Of a stretch of 64,000 nucleotides of DNA, positions 16,923-25,731 are shown one piece after another. The stretch is taken from contig NZ_JAJGQH010000007.1 of the NCBI RefSeq assembly GCF_020783655.1, positions 124,001 to 188,000 of the forward strand. Direction: 5' to 3'. The notes under the pieces were generated by a model. That model was not told the DNA's origin and did not search any database. It was given only the letters and a program-made list of their open reading frames with translations. Source of the stretch: Xanthomonas melonis (GTDB lineage: Bacteria > Pseudomonadota > Gammaproteobacteria > Xanthomonadales > Xanthomonadaceae). Every line of letters starts with the position of its first letter. Position 1 is the stretch's first letter. A program made the position numbers and the translations under genes.

Positions 16923-17926
16923 GGCGCTCGCTCCTCGGACGCGGCCGGCAACGGGATGAACACCGTGTAGCGCACCCCGCGCGGCTCGAACGACAGCTTC
17001 ACTTCGCCCTTGAGATCGTGGGCCAGGCCGCGCTCCAGCAGGCGCGCCCCGAAGCCCTTGCGTGCGGGCGGATGCACCGGCAGCCCGCCGGATTCCTGCC
17101 ACACCAGTTCCAGCGCGCGCTGGCCATCGCGGTCATGCAGTTCCCAGACGATCTCCACGCAGCCCTGGGCCGACGACAATGCGCCGTGCTTGAGCGCGTT
17201 GGTACACAATTCGTGCAGTGCCATCGACAACGCCAGCGCGCGGCGCGGATCCAGCCGGCAGGACGCGCCCTGCAGCGTGAAGCGCGCACTGTCGCGTAAG
17301 TCGTACAGGCCAGCCGCATCGCGTGCCAGCTCCAGGATGTCGGCACTGACCCAGTTTTCCCGCGTCAGCGTGTCGTGCGCGCGCGACAGCGCCAGCAGCC
17401 GCGTCTGGATCTTTTCCTGCGCATCGGCCAGGTCGGCGGCGTTGGCGAACGACTGCCGCGCCAGCGACTGCACCATCACCAGCGAATTCTTGACCCGATG
17501 GTTGAGTTCGTTGATCAGCAGCTGCAGATGTTGCGCGTGTTGGGTGTGCTCGGTGATGTCGCGGGTGGCGCCGGCGATCGCTTCCACCTTGCCGTCTGGC
17601 CCGAATACCGGAGTGAAGATGTAGTCGTAGATGCGCAGCCCCTTGACCGAATGCGGAAACGGGACCTCGCCGCGGATCGGCTGACCGGTGGCGATCACCC
17701 GCTCGATCTCCTCGTCGTGCATGGCCGCATGCCAGGGCTCGTAACCCAGCTCCAGACACGTCTTGCCGGACGCATCTTCCCAGCGCATGCCCCACATGGT
17801 CAGCAGGGCCTGATTGGCGTAGACGAACCGGTGCCCGGTATCGAACACATACAACAGATCCGGTGTTGCCTGGAGCAAGGCCTCGTAGATACGCGACCTC
17901 GCGGCGTCTTCCTGATGCACGGCCAT
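16919..17926 (-). CDS. PAS-domain sensor histidine kinase of the HWE/HisKA_2 type
   Basis: The N-terminal part is a PAS sensor domain (IYEALLQATPDLLYVFDTGHRFVYANQ to ITEH). It is followed by the HWE/HisKA_2 dimerisation motif with the phospho-acceptor His in LLINELNHRVKNSLVMVQS. The ATPase domain is recognisable by ALHELCTNALKHGALS (N box) and GFGARLLERGL. No transmembrane segment is visible, so it is probably cytosolic and may sense a diffusible ligand or redox/light cue through PAS. Start choice is uncertain: 17926 (MAVHQED) has a weak AGGA upstream; 17956 (MRFNFRT) would add ten residues. It is coupled to the receiver gene that overlaps its stop. Confidence 0.82.
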   Translation of the reverse strand: MAVHQEDAARSRIYEALLQATPDLLYVFDTGHRFVYANQALLTMWGMRWEDASGKTCLELGYEPWHAAMHDEEIERVIATGQPIRGEVPFPHSVKGLRIYDYIFTPVFGPDGKVEAIAGATRDITEHTQHAQHLQLLINELNHRVKNSLVMVQSLARQSFANAADLADAQEKIQTRLLALSRAHDTLTRENWVSADILELARDAAGLYDLRDSARFTLQGASCRLDPRRALALSMALHELCTNALKHGALSSAQGCVEIVWELHDRDGQRALELVWQESGGLPVHPPARKGFGARLLERGLAHDLKGEVKLSFEPRGVRYTVFIPLPAASEERAP

Positions 17927-17956
17927 TGACGACACGGTCCTGAAGTTGAAACGCAT

Positions 17957-18518
17957 TGATTGAGGAACGGCAGACAGAACCAGACCGCCACCGCCCTGCA
18001 TCGCTTGCCGACATGCGCAACTGCATGCGCTGCCCGGCACTGTCGCTGCGTCACATAGTCGACAGCACGACGACGGTGCGTCGGCTTTGGTTAGCCACTC
18101 TAAGTGCAATACCGTGAACGCACGATCATCGCTGAATCGGGAAGATCCATGCACTTCTCGATATACGGCTGTCGCGAACTGGGCATACTTTTATCGGCTT
18201 CTGTATTCCAGCGTCCCGGAGGCGATTCGCGGCGCCCCACGTTGCTGCCACAGCGCAGCGATCGATGCACCCTGCGCGTCAATCCCGCCCGCCCGTGGAC
18301 CACGTCATCGCGCCGCTGCTCCGCCGCCCCACTCACCTCACGTGATCGCGCGCGGTCCGGGATGGCTCGACCTGGCCGGTGCCGTGCTACAGGTCCACGC
18401 GCCGCGGATACCGCCGCCAGACCTGCCACGGCAGCTCGCAGTCACCGCCAGCGACGCTGTCGCCGCATCCTGCCGACCCTGTTAGCCTTGCGCCTTCCGT
18501 TGTCATCGCTGATGGGTC
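17957..18518. other. Intergenic region between the kinase and queC
   Basis: About 560 bases separate the divergent kinase and queC genes. Open frames here are short or arginine-rich and unsupported. I found no folded element resembling a preQ1 riboswitch before queC. The promoters of both genes should lie here, but no clear consensus is visible. Confidence 0.45.
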
Positions 18519-19193
18519 ATGAAAAAAGCTGTGGTTCTGTTGTCTGGCGGCATGGATTCGGCCGCCGTCATCGCGCTCGCCCAGGAGCAGGGCTTTGCCG
18601 TGTACGCGTTGAGCGTGCGCTACGGTCAGCGCCACACCTCCGAGCTGGACGCCGCAGCTCGCGTGGCAGCAGCGCAGAAGGTGATGGCGCACAAGGTGGT
18701 CGACGTGGACCTGCGCAGCATCGGCGGCTCGGCGCTCACCGACGACATCGAGGTGCCCGAGGCGGGCGGCGCTGGCATTCCGGTCACCTACGTGCCTGCA
18801 CGCAACACCATCATGCTGTCGCTGGCGCTCGGCTGGGCCGAGGTGGTAGGCGCCAATGATCTGTTCTGCGGCGTCAACGCCGTGGATTACTCCGGCTACC
18901 CGGACTGCCGGCCGGAATTCGTGCGCGCCTTCGAAGTGCTGGCCAACCTGGCCACCAAGGCTGGTGTGGAAGGCGCCGGAATGCGCGTGCATGCACCGCT
19001 GCAGTTCCTCAGCAAGGCCGATATCGTGCGTGAGGGCCTGCGCCTGGGCGTGGACTTCGGGCTCACTGTCTCCTGCTACCGCGCCGATGCCGACGGGCGC
19101 GCCTGTGGTCATTGCGACGCCTGCCGCCTGCGCGCCGCCGGCTTCGCCGATGCCGGCGTTGCAGATCCCACCCATTACGCGATTTCGTCTTGA
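18519..19193 (+). CDS. queC: 7-cyano-7-deazaguanine synthase QueC
   Basis: The 224-residue enzyme converts 7-carboxy-7-deazaguanine to preQ0 with ATP and ammonia, a step of queuosine synthesis. The PP-loop ATP-binding motif is at the start ([17 protein letters not shown]). Zinc-binding cysteines are near the end ([20 protein letters not shown]), and the substrate region has [18 protein letters not shown]. Length is normal. It reads towards tRNA-Lys and lies less than 1.2 kb from queE, its pathway predecessor, which is on the opposite strand. The que genes form a small cluster next to the tol-pal operon, as in other gammaproteobacteria. Confidence 0.95.
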   Translation: MKKAVVLLSGGMDSAAVIALAQEQGFAVYALSVRYGQRHTSELDAAARVAAAQKVMAHKVVDVDLRSIGGSALTDDIEVPEAGGAGIPVTYVPARNTIMLSLALGWAEVVGANDLFCGVNAVDYSGYPDCRPEFVRAFEVLANLATKAGVEGAGMRVHAPLQFLSKADIVREGLRLGVDFGLTVSCYRADADGRACGHCDACRLRAAGFADAGVADPTHYAISS

Positions 19194-19206
19194 CGCCCGT
19201 GTAGGG

Positions 19207-19212
19207 TAGAAT
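19207..19212 (+). promoter_or_regulatory. Putative -10 element of the tRNA-Lys gene (TAGAAT)
   Basis: TAGAAT is one base away from the consensus TATAAT and lies 27 bases before the tRNA 5' end, just after queC ends. A good -35 hexamer at the usual spacing is not seen (TTCGTC is the best). Confidence 0.35.
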
Positions 19213-19239
19213 GCGCACCCCGACGCGCAGTCGGGCAGC

Positions 19240-19315
19240 GGGCCGTTAGCTCAGTCGGTAGAGCAGAAGACTTTTAATCTTTTGGTCGATGGTTCGAATC
19301 CATCACGGCCCACCA
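19240..19315 (+). tRNA. tRNA-Lys (anticodon UUU)
   Basis: The 76-base gene folds into a standard cloverleaf. The acceptor arms GGGCCGT and ACGGCCC pair over seven bases, the D arm contains TTAGCTCAGTCGGTAGAGCA, the anticodon loop is CTTTTAA with anticodon TTT, and the T arm contains GGTTCGAATCC. The 3' CCA is encoded (19313-19315). It lies between queC and queE. Lysine tRNA is not a queuosine substrate, so the neighbourhood is positional rather than functional. No integrase or duplicated tRNA end marks it as an attachment site. Confidence 0.97.
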
Positions 19316-19320
19316 TCTAC

Positions 19321-19352
19321 AGCGAGGATCCGGAGGCAATCCCAGCCTCGCT
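19321..19352 (+). terminator. Possible hairpin terminator after tRNA-Lys
   Basis: Arms AGCGAGG and CCTCGCT (7 bases, 18-base loop) lie five bases after the tRNA. There is no T-run, so termination is uncertain. Confidence 0.3.
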
Positions 19353-19604
19353 CGCGCTCCGTCATTCGCGCCCCAGATACCCCCCGAAAGCGAATCCACC
19401 GTCAGCACTGCCTGGCAGGTCGCCCTGCGCGCGCAGCCGCCCCGGCATCGGTAATGATCGCATCGTCGATGCGCGCCCGAGCGCCGATCGTGCATTTGCG
19501 CCTGCAAGCGGACGCAGGCCGTCGGCAATCTTCCCGACGCCGCGGCAATGCCTGCAATGCGGCATCGGCGAGCGAGCCAGTCCTTATGGCGGCAGCTACA
19601 GAGC

Positions 19605-20294
19605 TCAGCGGCCCGGCTCGTCGTTCCAGAGGATCTTGTGCAGCTGCATCTGGAAGCGTACCGGCAGGCGATCGGCCACGATCCAGTCGGCCAGCTCCCG
19701 CGGCGTCACTTCGCTCTTGCTGGGCGAAAACCATACCGTGCAGCGGCGATCCAGCGCATGCGCAGCAACGATCTCGCGCGACCAGTCGTAGTCGGCACGG
19801 TTGCAGATCACGAACTTGATCTGGTCGCGCGCGGTCAGCAGCGGCAGATTGTCCCAGCGGTTGCGGTGTTGCTCGCCAGAGGCAGGGGTCTTGATGTCCA
19901 CGATCCGCGATACACGCGGATCGACCTCGGAGACGTCCAGGGCGCCGGAGGTTTCCAGCGAGACATCGAAGCCGGCATCGCACAGCTTCTGCAGCAACAC
20001 CAGGCAGCGCTTCTGCGCCAACGGTTCGCCGCCGGTCACGCAGACATGGCGAACGCCATGGCGGGCGACGTCGGCCAGGATGGCGTCGATGTCGTGCCAT
20101 TGCCCGCCGTGGAAGGCGTAGGCGGTATCGCAATACTGGCAACGCAGCGGGCAACCGGTCAGTCGCACGAACACGGTCGGCCAGCCGGCGGCCTCGGCCT
20201 CACCCTGCAGGGACAGGAAGATCTCGGTGATCTTCAATCGCGGCAGGGGCGATTGGACGATCTCGCTGGGGACGGCGGCGGCGTTCATGGGCAA
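19605..20294 (-). CDS. queE: 7-carboxy-7-deazaguanine synthase QueE
   Basis: This 229-residue radical-SAM enzyme makes 7-carboxy-7-deazaguanine from 6-carboxytetrahydropterin in queuosine synthesis. The cluster-binding motif is GCPLRCQYCDTAYAFHGG, i.e. C-x3-C-x2-C. It is preceded by ITEIFLSLQGE, typical of QueE substrate binding, and followed by HVCVTGGEPLAQ for SAM contact. It is the last gene of the minus-strand tol-pal block, 33 bases after cpoB, so it is probably co-transcribed with it. An ATG two codons downstream (20288) is also possible. Confidence 0.95.
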   Translation of the reverse strand: MPMNAAAVPSEIVQSPLPRLKITEIFLSLQGEAEAAGWPTVFVRLTGCPLRCQYCDTAYAFHGGQWHDIDAILADVARHGVRHVCVTGGEPLAQKRCLVLLQKLCDAGFDVSLETSGALDVSEVDPRVSRIVDIKTPASGEQHRNRWDNLPLLTARDQIKFVICNRADYDWSREIVAAHALDRRCTVWFSPSKSEVTPRELADWIVADRLPVRFQMQLHKILWNDEPGR

Positions 20295-20327
20295 AGTATG
20301 CGCTGCGCGACAAGCGCGGGCGCGGGC

Positions 20328-21146
20328 TCAGCGCAGTTGCTGGCCCAGACGGATGGACTGCAGCCGCTCCTGCGCAACGCGTGCCGCGTCGCTGCCGGGG
20401 TATTGCGCTGCAACCTGCTGCAAGGTCTGCTGGGCTTCGTTGTTCTTACCTGCACCGTACTGCGACAGGCCAAGCTTCAACAGACCGCCAGCGGCCTTGT
20501 CGTGGGTGGGGTAGCGGCTGACCAGATCGCGAAACTGCGCCTCGGCCAGCTGAAAATTGCGGGTGGCGTAGTAGCTCTCGCCCAGCCAGTACAAGGCATT
20601 GGGGGTGTAGACGCCATTGGGATACAGCTCGAGAAAACTCAGGAACAGCTGCGACGCGTCGTCGTACTTGCCGTTCTTCAGCGCATCGAAGGCGACGTTG
20701 TACGCGGTGCGCTCTTCGTTACTGATCGCCAGCGTGCCCGGATCGCCATGGACAGTGGGCGGCTTCTCGGAAGTTGCCGCCGCTGCGGGACGCGCGGCCG
20801 AAGCCGGCGCAGGCGTGGCGCTACCGGTCGCGGCAGGCAATGGCGGCGTTGCGCCACCCGCACCTTCCAACCGGTTCAGACGCCCATCCAGGTCCAGATA
20901 CTGGTCCTTGGATTGCTGCTTGAGCTGTTCGTTGTCGTGTTGCAGCTGTTCAACGGTCGAGCGCAGGGCCTGCAGGTCCGAACGCGCCTGCTGCAGCTGG
21001 TTGAGCAGATCGTTGTTGGCCTGACTGTTGGCCTGCTGCTGCTCGAGCACGGCGACACGGTCAGCGAGACTGGCCCGCTGCGCGTGTGCCGGCGCGGCGA
21101 CCACCAGGGCCGCCGCGACGAACAGGGATGTCACCCGAAAGCGCAT
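20328..21146 (-). CDS. cpoB: Cell-division coordinator CpoB (YbgF), Tol-Pal system
   Basis: The 272-residue periplasmic protein begins with a signal peptide (MRFRVTSLFVAAALVVAAPAHAQ). A coiled coil (LADRVAVLEQQQANSQANND to DGRLNRLEG) follows; in E. coli this segment trimerises. After a low-complexity Ala/Pro linker comes a TPR domain (AYNVAFDALKNGKYDDASQLF, YPNGVYTPNALYWLGESYY). CpoB links TolA and PBP1B so that outer-membrane constriction keeps pace with septal peptidoglycan synthesis. The gene starts six bases after pal ends, the conserved operon order. Confidence 0.92.
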   Translation of the reverse strand: MRFRVTSLFVAAALVVAAPAHAQRASLADRVAVLEQQQANSQANNDLLNQLQQARSDLQALRSTVEQLQHDNEQLKQQSKDQYLDLDGRLNRLEGAGGATPPLPAATGSATPAPASAARPAAAATSEKPPTVHGDPGTLAISNEERTAYNVAFDALKNGKYDDASQLFLSFLELYPNGVYTPNALYWLGESYYATRNFQLAEAQFRDLVSRYPTHDKAAGGLLKLGLSQYGAGKNNEAQQTLQQVAAQYPGSDAARVAQERLQSIRLGQQLR

Positions 21147-21152
21147 CGCTTC

Positions 21153-21671
21153 TTACTGAGCCGTGTACACGATTTCGACGCGACGGTTCTGCGACCAGCA
21201 GCTCTCGCTGGTTTCGGTGCAGACCGGACGCTCTTCACCGTAGCTGACCACGGTCAGCTGGCTGGCCGAACCACCGGCAGCCTGCAGAGCCGACGACACC
21301 GCGTTGCCGCGACGCTCGCCCAGGCCCATGTTGTACTCGCGCGAGCCGCGCTCGTCGGCATTGCCCTGCAGAGTGATGCGCGAGGACGGACGGTCACGCA
21401 GGTACTTGGCGTGGCACGCCATGATGGCCTGGAATTCCGGCTTCAGGGAGTCCTGATCCAGATCGAAGTAGACAACGCGCTGGCGCAGGCAGGCATCGGT
21501 ATCCAGATCGCCCGGGCCGTACAGGCCAGAGGTCGACGGACCGGTCGGAGCGGTGGAACCGGCGGTGGTGTCGGTTGCCGGAGGCGGAGTTTCCTTCACC
21601 TTCTTGGAGCAACCGGCCAGCACGCCGACGGACAACAGGGAGACAAGCAAGACGCGGGTGGACTTGTTCAT
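21153..21671 (-). CDS. pal: Peptidoglycan-associated lipoprotein Pal
   Basis: The 172-residue lipoprotein has the lipobox LLSVGVLAGC, so it is anchored in the outer membrane. The C-terminal half is the OmpA-like peptidoglycan-binding domain (VVYFDLDQDSL to DERGSREYNMGLGERRGNAV), with the diaminopimelate-contacting Asp/Arg region NADERGSREYN. It is the outer-membrane partner of TolB and TolA. The ATG at 21671 is favoured over an upstream in-frame ATG because it starts the lipoprotein signal. It lies 57 bases after tolB. Two cysteines near the end (CTETSESC) could form a disulphide. Confidence 0.95.
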   Translation of the reverse strand: MNKSTRVLLVSLLSVGVLAGCSKKVKETPPPATDTTAGSTAPTGPSTSGLYGPGDLDTDACLRQRVVYFDLDQDSLKPEFQAIMACHAKYLRDRPSSRITLQGNADERGSREYNMGLGERRGNAVSSALQAAGGSASQLTVVSYGEERPVCTETSESCWSQNRRVEIVYTAQ

Positions 21672-21728
21672 GGGATACCTATGGAGGCTCTGGGCCAATG
21701 AGTGGTTTAACGCAGCGAAATATTAACA

Positions 21729-23048
21729 TTAATGCGCGGTTCGGTAAGGCCCCCACGCAGGTTCTCTTACGTCACCATCGGCCAGAACCAGACGCTGGCG
21801 AACCCGAGCGTCGGCGGATACCGCATACAGCACGCCCCGGCCACCCTCGCGTGCGGCGTACAACACCATGCTCGCGTTCGGCGCGAAGCTCGGCGACTCG
21901 TCCAGCGAGCCGGGCGAGAGCGTGCTCCAGCTGGGCGAACCCAGGCTGCGATCCATCATGGCGATGCGGTAGCTGTTGCCGCTGCCCTGCGCCACGGCGA
22001 TCTTCTTGCCGTCGAAGGACACGCTGGCGGTCGCGTTGTAGTTGCCCTGGAAGGTGACGCGGTTGGCGCTGCCGCCGCTGGCTGCCACCTGGTAGATCTG
22101 CGGACGACCGCCGCGATCCGAGGTGAAATAGATGCTGCCGCCATCCGGCGCCCAGGTCGGCTCGGTGTCGATACCGAAGTGATTGGTGAGCTGGGTCAGC
22201 TGCTTGCTGCCCAGGTCCATCACATAGATCTCCGGGTTGCCGCTACGCGACAGGGCCAGTGCGAGGCGGCGTCCATCGGGCGAGAACGAAGGCGCACCAT
22301 TGATGCCGCGGAAGCTGGAGACCAGCTCGCGTGCGCCGGTGGCGATGTCCTGCAGGTAGATCGAGGAGTTGCCGCGCTCGAAGCTCACATAGGCCAGCTT
22401 CTTGCCGTCCGGGCTCCAGTTCGGCGACAGCAGCGGCTCGGCCGAGCGCACGATGGTCTGCGGGTTGTAACCATCCGAATCGGCCACCATCAGCGCATAA
22501 CGCATCGCGCCGCCCTTGCCGCTGGCGGTCACGTAGGCGATACGGGTCCAGAACGCGCCGCGCACGCCGGTGATCTTTTCGTAGATCGCGTCGGCCATCT
22601 GGTGCGAGACATCGCGCATCGCGTTGGCGCGCGCGGTCATGGCCAGGCCGAGCAGGCGCTCGCCCTTGGCCACGTCGAACAGTTCGTATTCGACGCGATA
22701 GGCGCCCTCGCCGGCATCCATGACGCGGCCGACCACGATGTAGTTCTGCTTGAGGGTGCGCCAGGTCTGGAACTGCACCTCGGTGCCGCGGGTCGGCTTT
22801 TCGACGATCTGCGCGGCAGGCAGGGTGCGGAACTGGCCGGAACGGTCCAGATCGGCGCCCACCACGGCCGACACGTCGGTCTGCGGAGCGGCTCCGGAGC
22901 CCTGGTAGGGCATGGGCACGACCGTGATCGGCGTGGCCGAGGCGCTACCGCCCACGATGTCGATGGTGAGCCCTTGTTGCTGCGCGAGCGCGCTCAGCGG
23001 CAAGAACAGGGCGGTCAGGGCGGCTAGCCAACGCAGCGGTTTTTTCAT
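21729..23048 (-). CDS. tolB: Tol-Pal system beta-propeller protein TolB
   Basis: The 439-residue periplasmic protein has a signal peptide (MKKPLRWLAALTALFLPLSALA), an N-terminal alpha/beta domain, and a C-terminal six-bladed propeller. The propeller repeats are recognisable as SPNWSPDGKKLAYVSFE, APSFSPDGRRLALALS and EPTWAPDGGSIYFTSDRGG. It binds Pal and is released by TolA. The N-terminal TolA box should be in QQQGLTIDIVGGSA. The start at 23048 is set by the signal peptide; the frame is open upstream for 84 further codons. A 255-base gap to tolA suggests an extra promoter. Confidence 0.95.
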   Translation of the reverse strand: MKKPLRWLAALTALFLPLSALAQQQGLTIDIVGGSASATPITVVPMPYQGSGAAPQTDVSAVVGADLDRSGQFRTLPAAQIVEKPTRGTEVQFQTWRTLKQNYIVVGRVMDAGEGAYRVEYELFDVAKGERLLGLAMTARANAMRDVSHQMADAIYEKITGVRGAFWTRIAYVTASGKGGAMRYALMVADSDGYNPQTIVRSAEPLLSPNWSPDGKKLAYVSFERGNSSIYLQDIATGARELVSSFRGINGAPSFSPDGRRLALALSRSGNPEIYVMDLGSKQLTQLTNHFGIDTEPTWAPDGGSIYFTSDRGGRPQIYQVAASGGSANRVTFQGNYNATASVSFDGKKIAVAQGSGNSYRIAMMDRSLGSPSWSTLSPGSLDESPSFAPNASMVLYAAREGGRGVLYAVSADARVRQRLVLADGDVREPAWGPYRTAH

Positions 23049-23303
23049 GGACGGCTCGGATCGGGCAGGAAAAGTGGGCAAGGGATACCAATCAGCGAGT
23101 GAACATACTCGCAATCGTGAACGAGACAGCGTGAAAACGGGGCGAGCGGGCGGGCGACACAGCGACTCCCTGCGGCAATGAGGTGGAACGGCCTGACCAA
23201 CCGCCAGAGAGGACGCCCGCCGCAGCGACGGCCGCTGAATCACGCAAGGCCTGTCGCCCGGTGCCGGCGCCATGGCTTGCGCAGACGCCACGGCGCGCAC
23301 CCG

Positions 23304-24344
23304 CTACTGATCCTGTGCGGTGAAGACAAAGGTGAGGTTGCGCTGGAACACCGACTCGAAACCGCGATACGGCAGCGGCTGTGCGCTCAGCACGGCAGCT
23401 TCGATCGAGCGCTGGCCGGCTTCGTCGTAGGGGCAGCCCGGTGCGACCTTGGCCTCCATCACGCTGCCGCCCGGCAGCTGGCGGATGTTGATGGTGCACT
23501 TCTGGCCCGGCGGCACCGATGGCGGACGCACCCACTGGGCGAGCACCTTCTGCTGGATCGCCGCGGCGTACTTGGCCGACAGGTCGGTGTTGGTCCCGCC
23601 CTGCCCCGCGGTCGGCTGCGCGCTGGTCGCCGCGGCCGCAGACGCCTGCTGGGCGCGCGCGGCAGCGACCTGGCGCAGCTTCTGCTCGGCCAGCTTGGCG
23701 TCCTTGTCGGCCTGCTCGCGCTGGCGGCGGATCTCGGCGATCTTCTTCTGGCGTTCGGCGTCTTCCGCCTGCTGCGCGGCGGCCTGCTTCTTCTTGGCCT
23801 CGGCCTCTTCCTGCTGCTTGGCCAGGCGCAACTTCTGTTCGGCCTCTTCCTGCCGCTTGCGCTCGGTCAGGTCGATCTGCTCCTGGCGACGCTTGGCCTC
23901 CTGTTCCTGCTTGGCCTTTTCCGCCGAAACAGCCAATGCATCCACGCGCTCCTGATCGACCTTGTCCGGTTGCGCCACGCGTTCCTGCGCCTGCGCCTGC
24001 TGTGGCGTGGGCGCATCCTGCGGGCGCGGCTCGGCAATCGGCTGCGGCGGCGGCACGCTGTCTTCCGGCGCAGGTTCGGGCAAGGGCGCGGGCGGTGGCG
24101 GCGTCGCCTCCACTGGCGTGGCCTGCAGCGCCTGACGCGCCACGCGCGCCTCGGCGGCGGACACGTCCAGCGAGGCCTCCATGCTGGGGTCGCCTGCAGC
24201 CGGCTCGACCGAGCGTTCGGGCGACCACAGCCAGCCGGCGATGAACACCAGCGCGACCAGCACGTGCACGACCAACGCCAGGATCACCGGCCGCAGCCAG
24301 CCATCCTCGCGCGCACCTTGAGTGGGGAATGCGTCAGCGTGCAT
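23304..24344 (-). CDS. tolA: Cell-envelope integrity protein TolA
   Basis: The 346-residue inner-membrane protein has one transmembrane segment near residues 17-40 (PVILALVVHVLVALVFIAGWLW). A long Ala/Lys/Glu/Gln-rich helix spans the periplasm (for example AKKKQAAAQQAEDAERQKKI). The C-terminal globular TolA/TonB-like domain includes CTINIRQLPGGSVMEAKV. It uses the proton-motive force delivered by TolQ-TolR to reach TolB-Pal. The start codon lies within the end of tolR (11-base overlap), indicating translational coupling. The ATG at 24344 fits the short cytosolic leader MHADAFPTQGAREDG. Confidence 0.93.
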   Translation of the reverse strand: MHADAFPTQGAREDGWLRPVILALVVHVLVALVFIAGWLWSPERSVEPAAGDPSMEASLDVSAAEARVARQALQATPVEATPPPPAPLPEPAPEDSVPPPQPIAEPRPQDAPTPQQAQAQERVAQPDKVDQERVDALAVSAEKAKQEQEAKRRQEQIDLTERKRQEEAEQKLRLAKQQEEAEAKKKQAAAQQAEDAERQKKIAEIRRQREQADKDAKLAEQKLRQVAAARAQQASAAAATSAQPTAGQGGTNTDLSAKYAAAIQQKVLAQWVRPPSVPPGQKCTINIRQLPGGSVMEAKVAPGCPYDEAGQRSIEAAVLSAQPLPYRGFESVFQRNLTFVFTAQDQ

Positions 24345-24783
24345 CGCTGCCTGCGGTGCCGCCGGAGTCGGAGATCAGGCCCACCTTTTCGACCTTGGCC
24401 TGCTTGAGCACATCGATGGCATCCATGATCTTCTGGTACGGCGCGGCACGATCGCCAGCCACCACGACCCGGGCGTCCTTGTCCTGCGCCACGATGGCGG
24501 CCAGCTGCGCCTGCAGCGCCGCCACCTCCATCGCCTGCGGCTTGCCCTTGGGCAATTGCAGGGCCAGTCGACCGTCGGCGGCGACCACCACCACCACCGG
24601 GTCCTGCTTGCTCTCCAGCGCCTTGGCGCGCGAGCTGGGCAGGCTGACGTCGGTGCTCAGGGTCAGCAGCGGTGCGGTCACCATGAAGATGATCAGCAAC
24701 ACCAGCATCACGTCGATGTAGGGCACGACGTTGATGTCGGATTTGAGCTTGCGCTTCTTGCGGTGGGAAATACCGGAAATCAT
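24334..24783 (-). CDS. tolR: Proton-channel component TolR
   Basis: The 149-residue ExbD/TolR-family protein has a basic cytosolic start (MISGISHRKKRKLKSDINVV). A single transmembrane helix carries the critical Asp (VVPYIDVMLVLLIIFMVTAP), and a periplasmic domain follows (VVVVVAADGRLALQLP to IMDAIDVLKQAKVEKVGL). Together with TolQ it forms the proton-driven stator that energises TolA. The start at 24783 matches the family; an upstream open frame is a GC-rich extension. It is 157 bases after tolQ and overlaps tolA by 11 bases. Confidence 0.94.
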   Translation of the reverse strand: MISGISHRKKRKLKSDINVVPYIDVMLVLLIIFMVTAPLLTLSTDVSLPSSRAKALESKQDPVVVVVAADGRLALQLPKGKPQAMEVAALQAQLAAIVAQDKDARVVVAGDRAAPYQKIMDAIDVLKQAKVEKVGLISDSGGTAGSDAR

Positions 24784-24940
24784 CGCGAAACGTTCCTCAT
24801 TGATCCTGTGCGCAGCGCTGCGGCATGGCGGCATGGTGGCCGGCAGACGGAGGCCGGCGCCTGGTCCTGCGCATCGGCACGCAGGGCGCGCCCGGGCACC
24901 GTCCGCTGGCCTGCGTGCGGGCACATGCCGGAAGCGCGCA

Positions 24941-25720
24941 TCACTCGTCTGCGCCGGCCTGCCGCTGCAGGATCGAGCTGAACTCGTCGGCGAAGGTTTC
25001 GTAGCGCACCGACAGCCGTTCCACGCGGGTGGTGAAGCGGTTGTAGGCCCACACCGCCGGGATTGCCACGAACAGGCCGATGGCGGTGGCGAACAAGGCT
25101 TCGGAGATACCCGGCGCCACGGCCGCGATACCGGCCTGCTCGCCGCTGCTGACCATGTCGTGCATGGTCACCATGATGCCGAACACGGTGCCGACCAGGC
25201 CGATGTACGGCGCGGTGGAGCCGATATTGGCCAGCAGTTCCAGGTTGCGTTCGAGCTGATCCACTTCACGGGTGAAGGCGGTGCGCATGGCGCGCTGCGC
25301 ACCTTCCAGTTGCACGCGCGCATCCAGGCGCCGGCGGTCGCGCAGCCGCGAGAACTCGCGGAAACCGCTTTCGAACATCGACTCCAGGCCACCGACAGTG
25401 CGGTTGCGATCGGTTGCCGAGGCATACAGCTTGGCCAGATCGGCGCCGGACCAGAACCGGTTCTCGAACTCGTCGGCCTCGCGGTTGGCGAGTTTGAACG
25501 CACGCGCCTTGCGGAAGATGATCACCCAGCTGATGAACGAGCCGATCAGCAGCAGCAGCACGATGATCTTGACCGGGATACTGGCCCGCAGGATCAGGTC
25601 CACGTAGTTGATGCTGCTGTTGTGCGCCGCCGCGGCGGTTTGCGCCGCGGCCGCGGTGACTTCCTGCGGCAGTGCTTCCACTACCGTGTCCTGCAGGGCC
25701 AGGAGCAATGCAATCGACAT
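24941..25720 (-). CDS. tolQ: Proton-channel component TolQ
   Basis: The 259-residue ExbB/TolQ-family protein has three membrane segments: ILRASIPVKIIVLLLLIGSFISWVII in parts, then APYIGLVGTVFGIMVTMHDM and GLFVAIPAVWAYN. The Thr and Pro that line the proton path are visible in LVGTVFGI and AIPAVWAYN. It assembles as the pentamer around TolR. It begins 11 bases after ybgC ends, the classical ybgC-tolQRAB-pal order. An Ala/Thr-rich N-terminal segment before the first helix is longer than in E. coli TolQ. Confidence 0.95.
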   Translation of the reverse strand: MSIALLLALQDTVVEALPQEVTAAAAQTAAAAHNSSINYVDLILRASIPVKIIVLLLLIGSFISWVIIFRKARAFKLANREADEFENRFWSGADLAKLYASATDRNRTVGGLESMFESGFREFSRLRDRRRLDARVQLEGAQRAMRTAFTREVDQLERNLELLANIGSTAPYIGLVGTVFGIMVTMHDMVSSGEQAGIAAVAPGISEALFATAIGLFVAIPAVWAYNRFTTRVERLSVRYETFADEFSSILQRQAGADE

Positions 25721-25731
25721 CCGTTCGTTCC

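Noticed and set aside
17957..18518. A preQ1 riboswitch before queC
   Set aside because: No pseudoknot-type stem with an A-rich tail was found, and such riboswitches are not typical here.
19240..19315. tRNA-Lys as an integration site for a mobile element
   Set aside because: There is no integrase, no duplicated tRNA 3' end and both flanks are conserved que genes.
19240..20294. A functional link of the que genes with the lysine tRNA
   Set aside because: Queuosine is found in tRNAs with GUN anticodons (Asp, Asn, His, Tyr), not in lysine tRNA.
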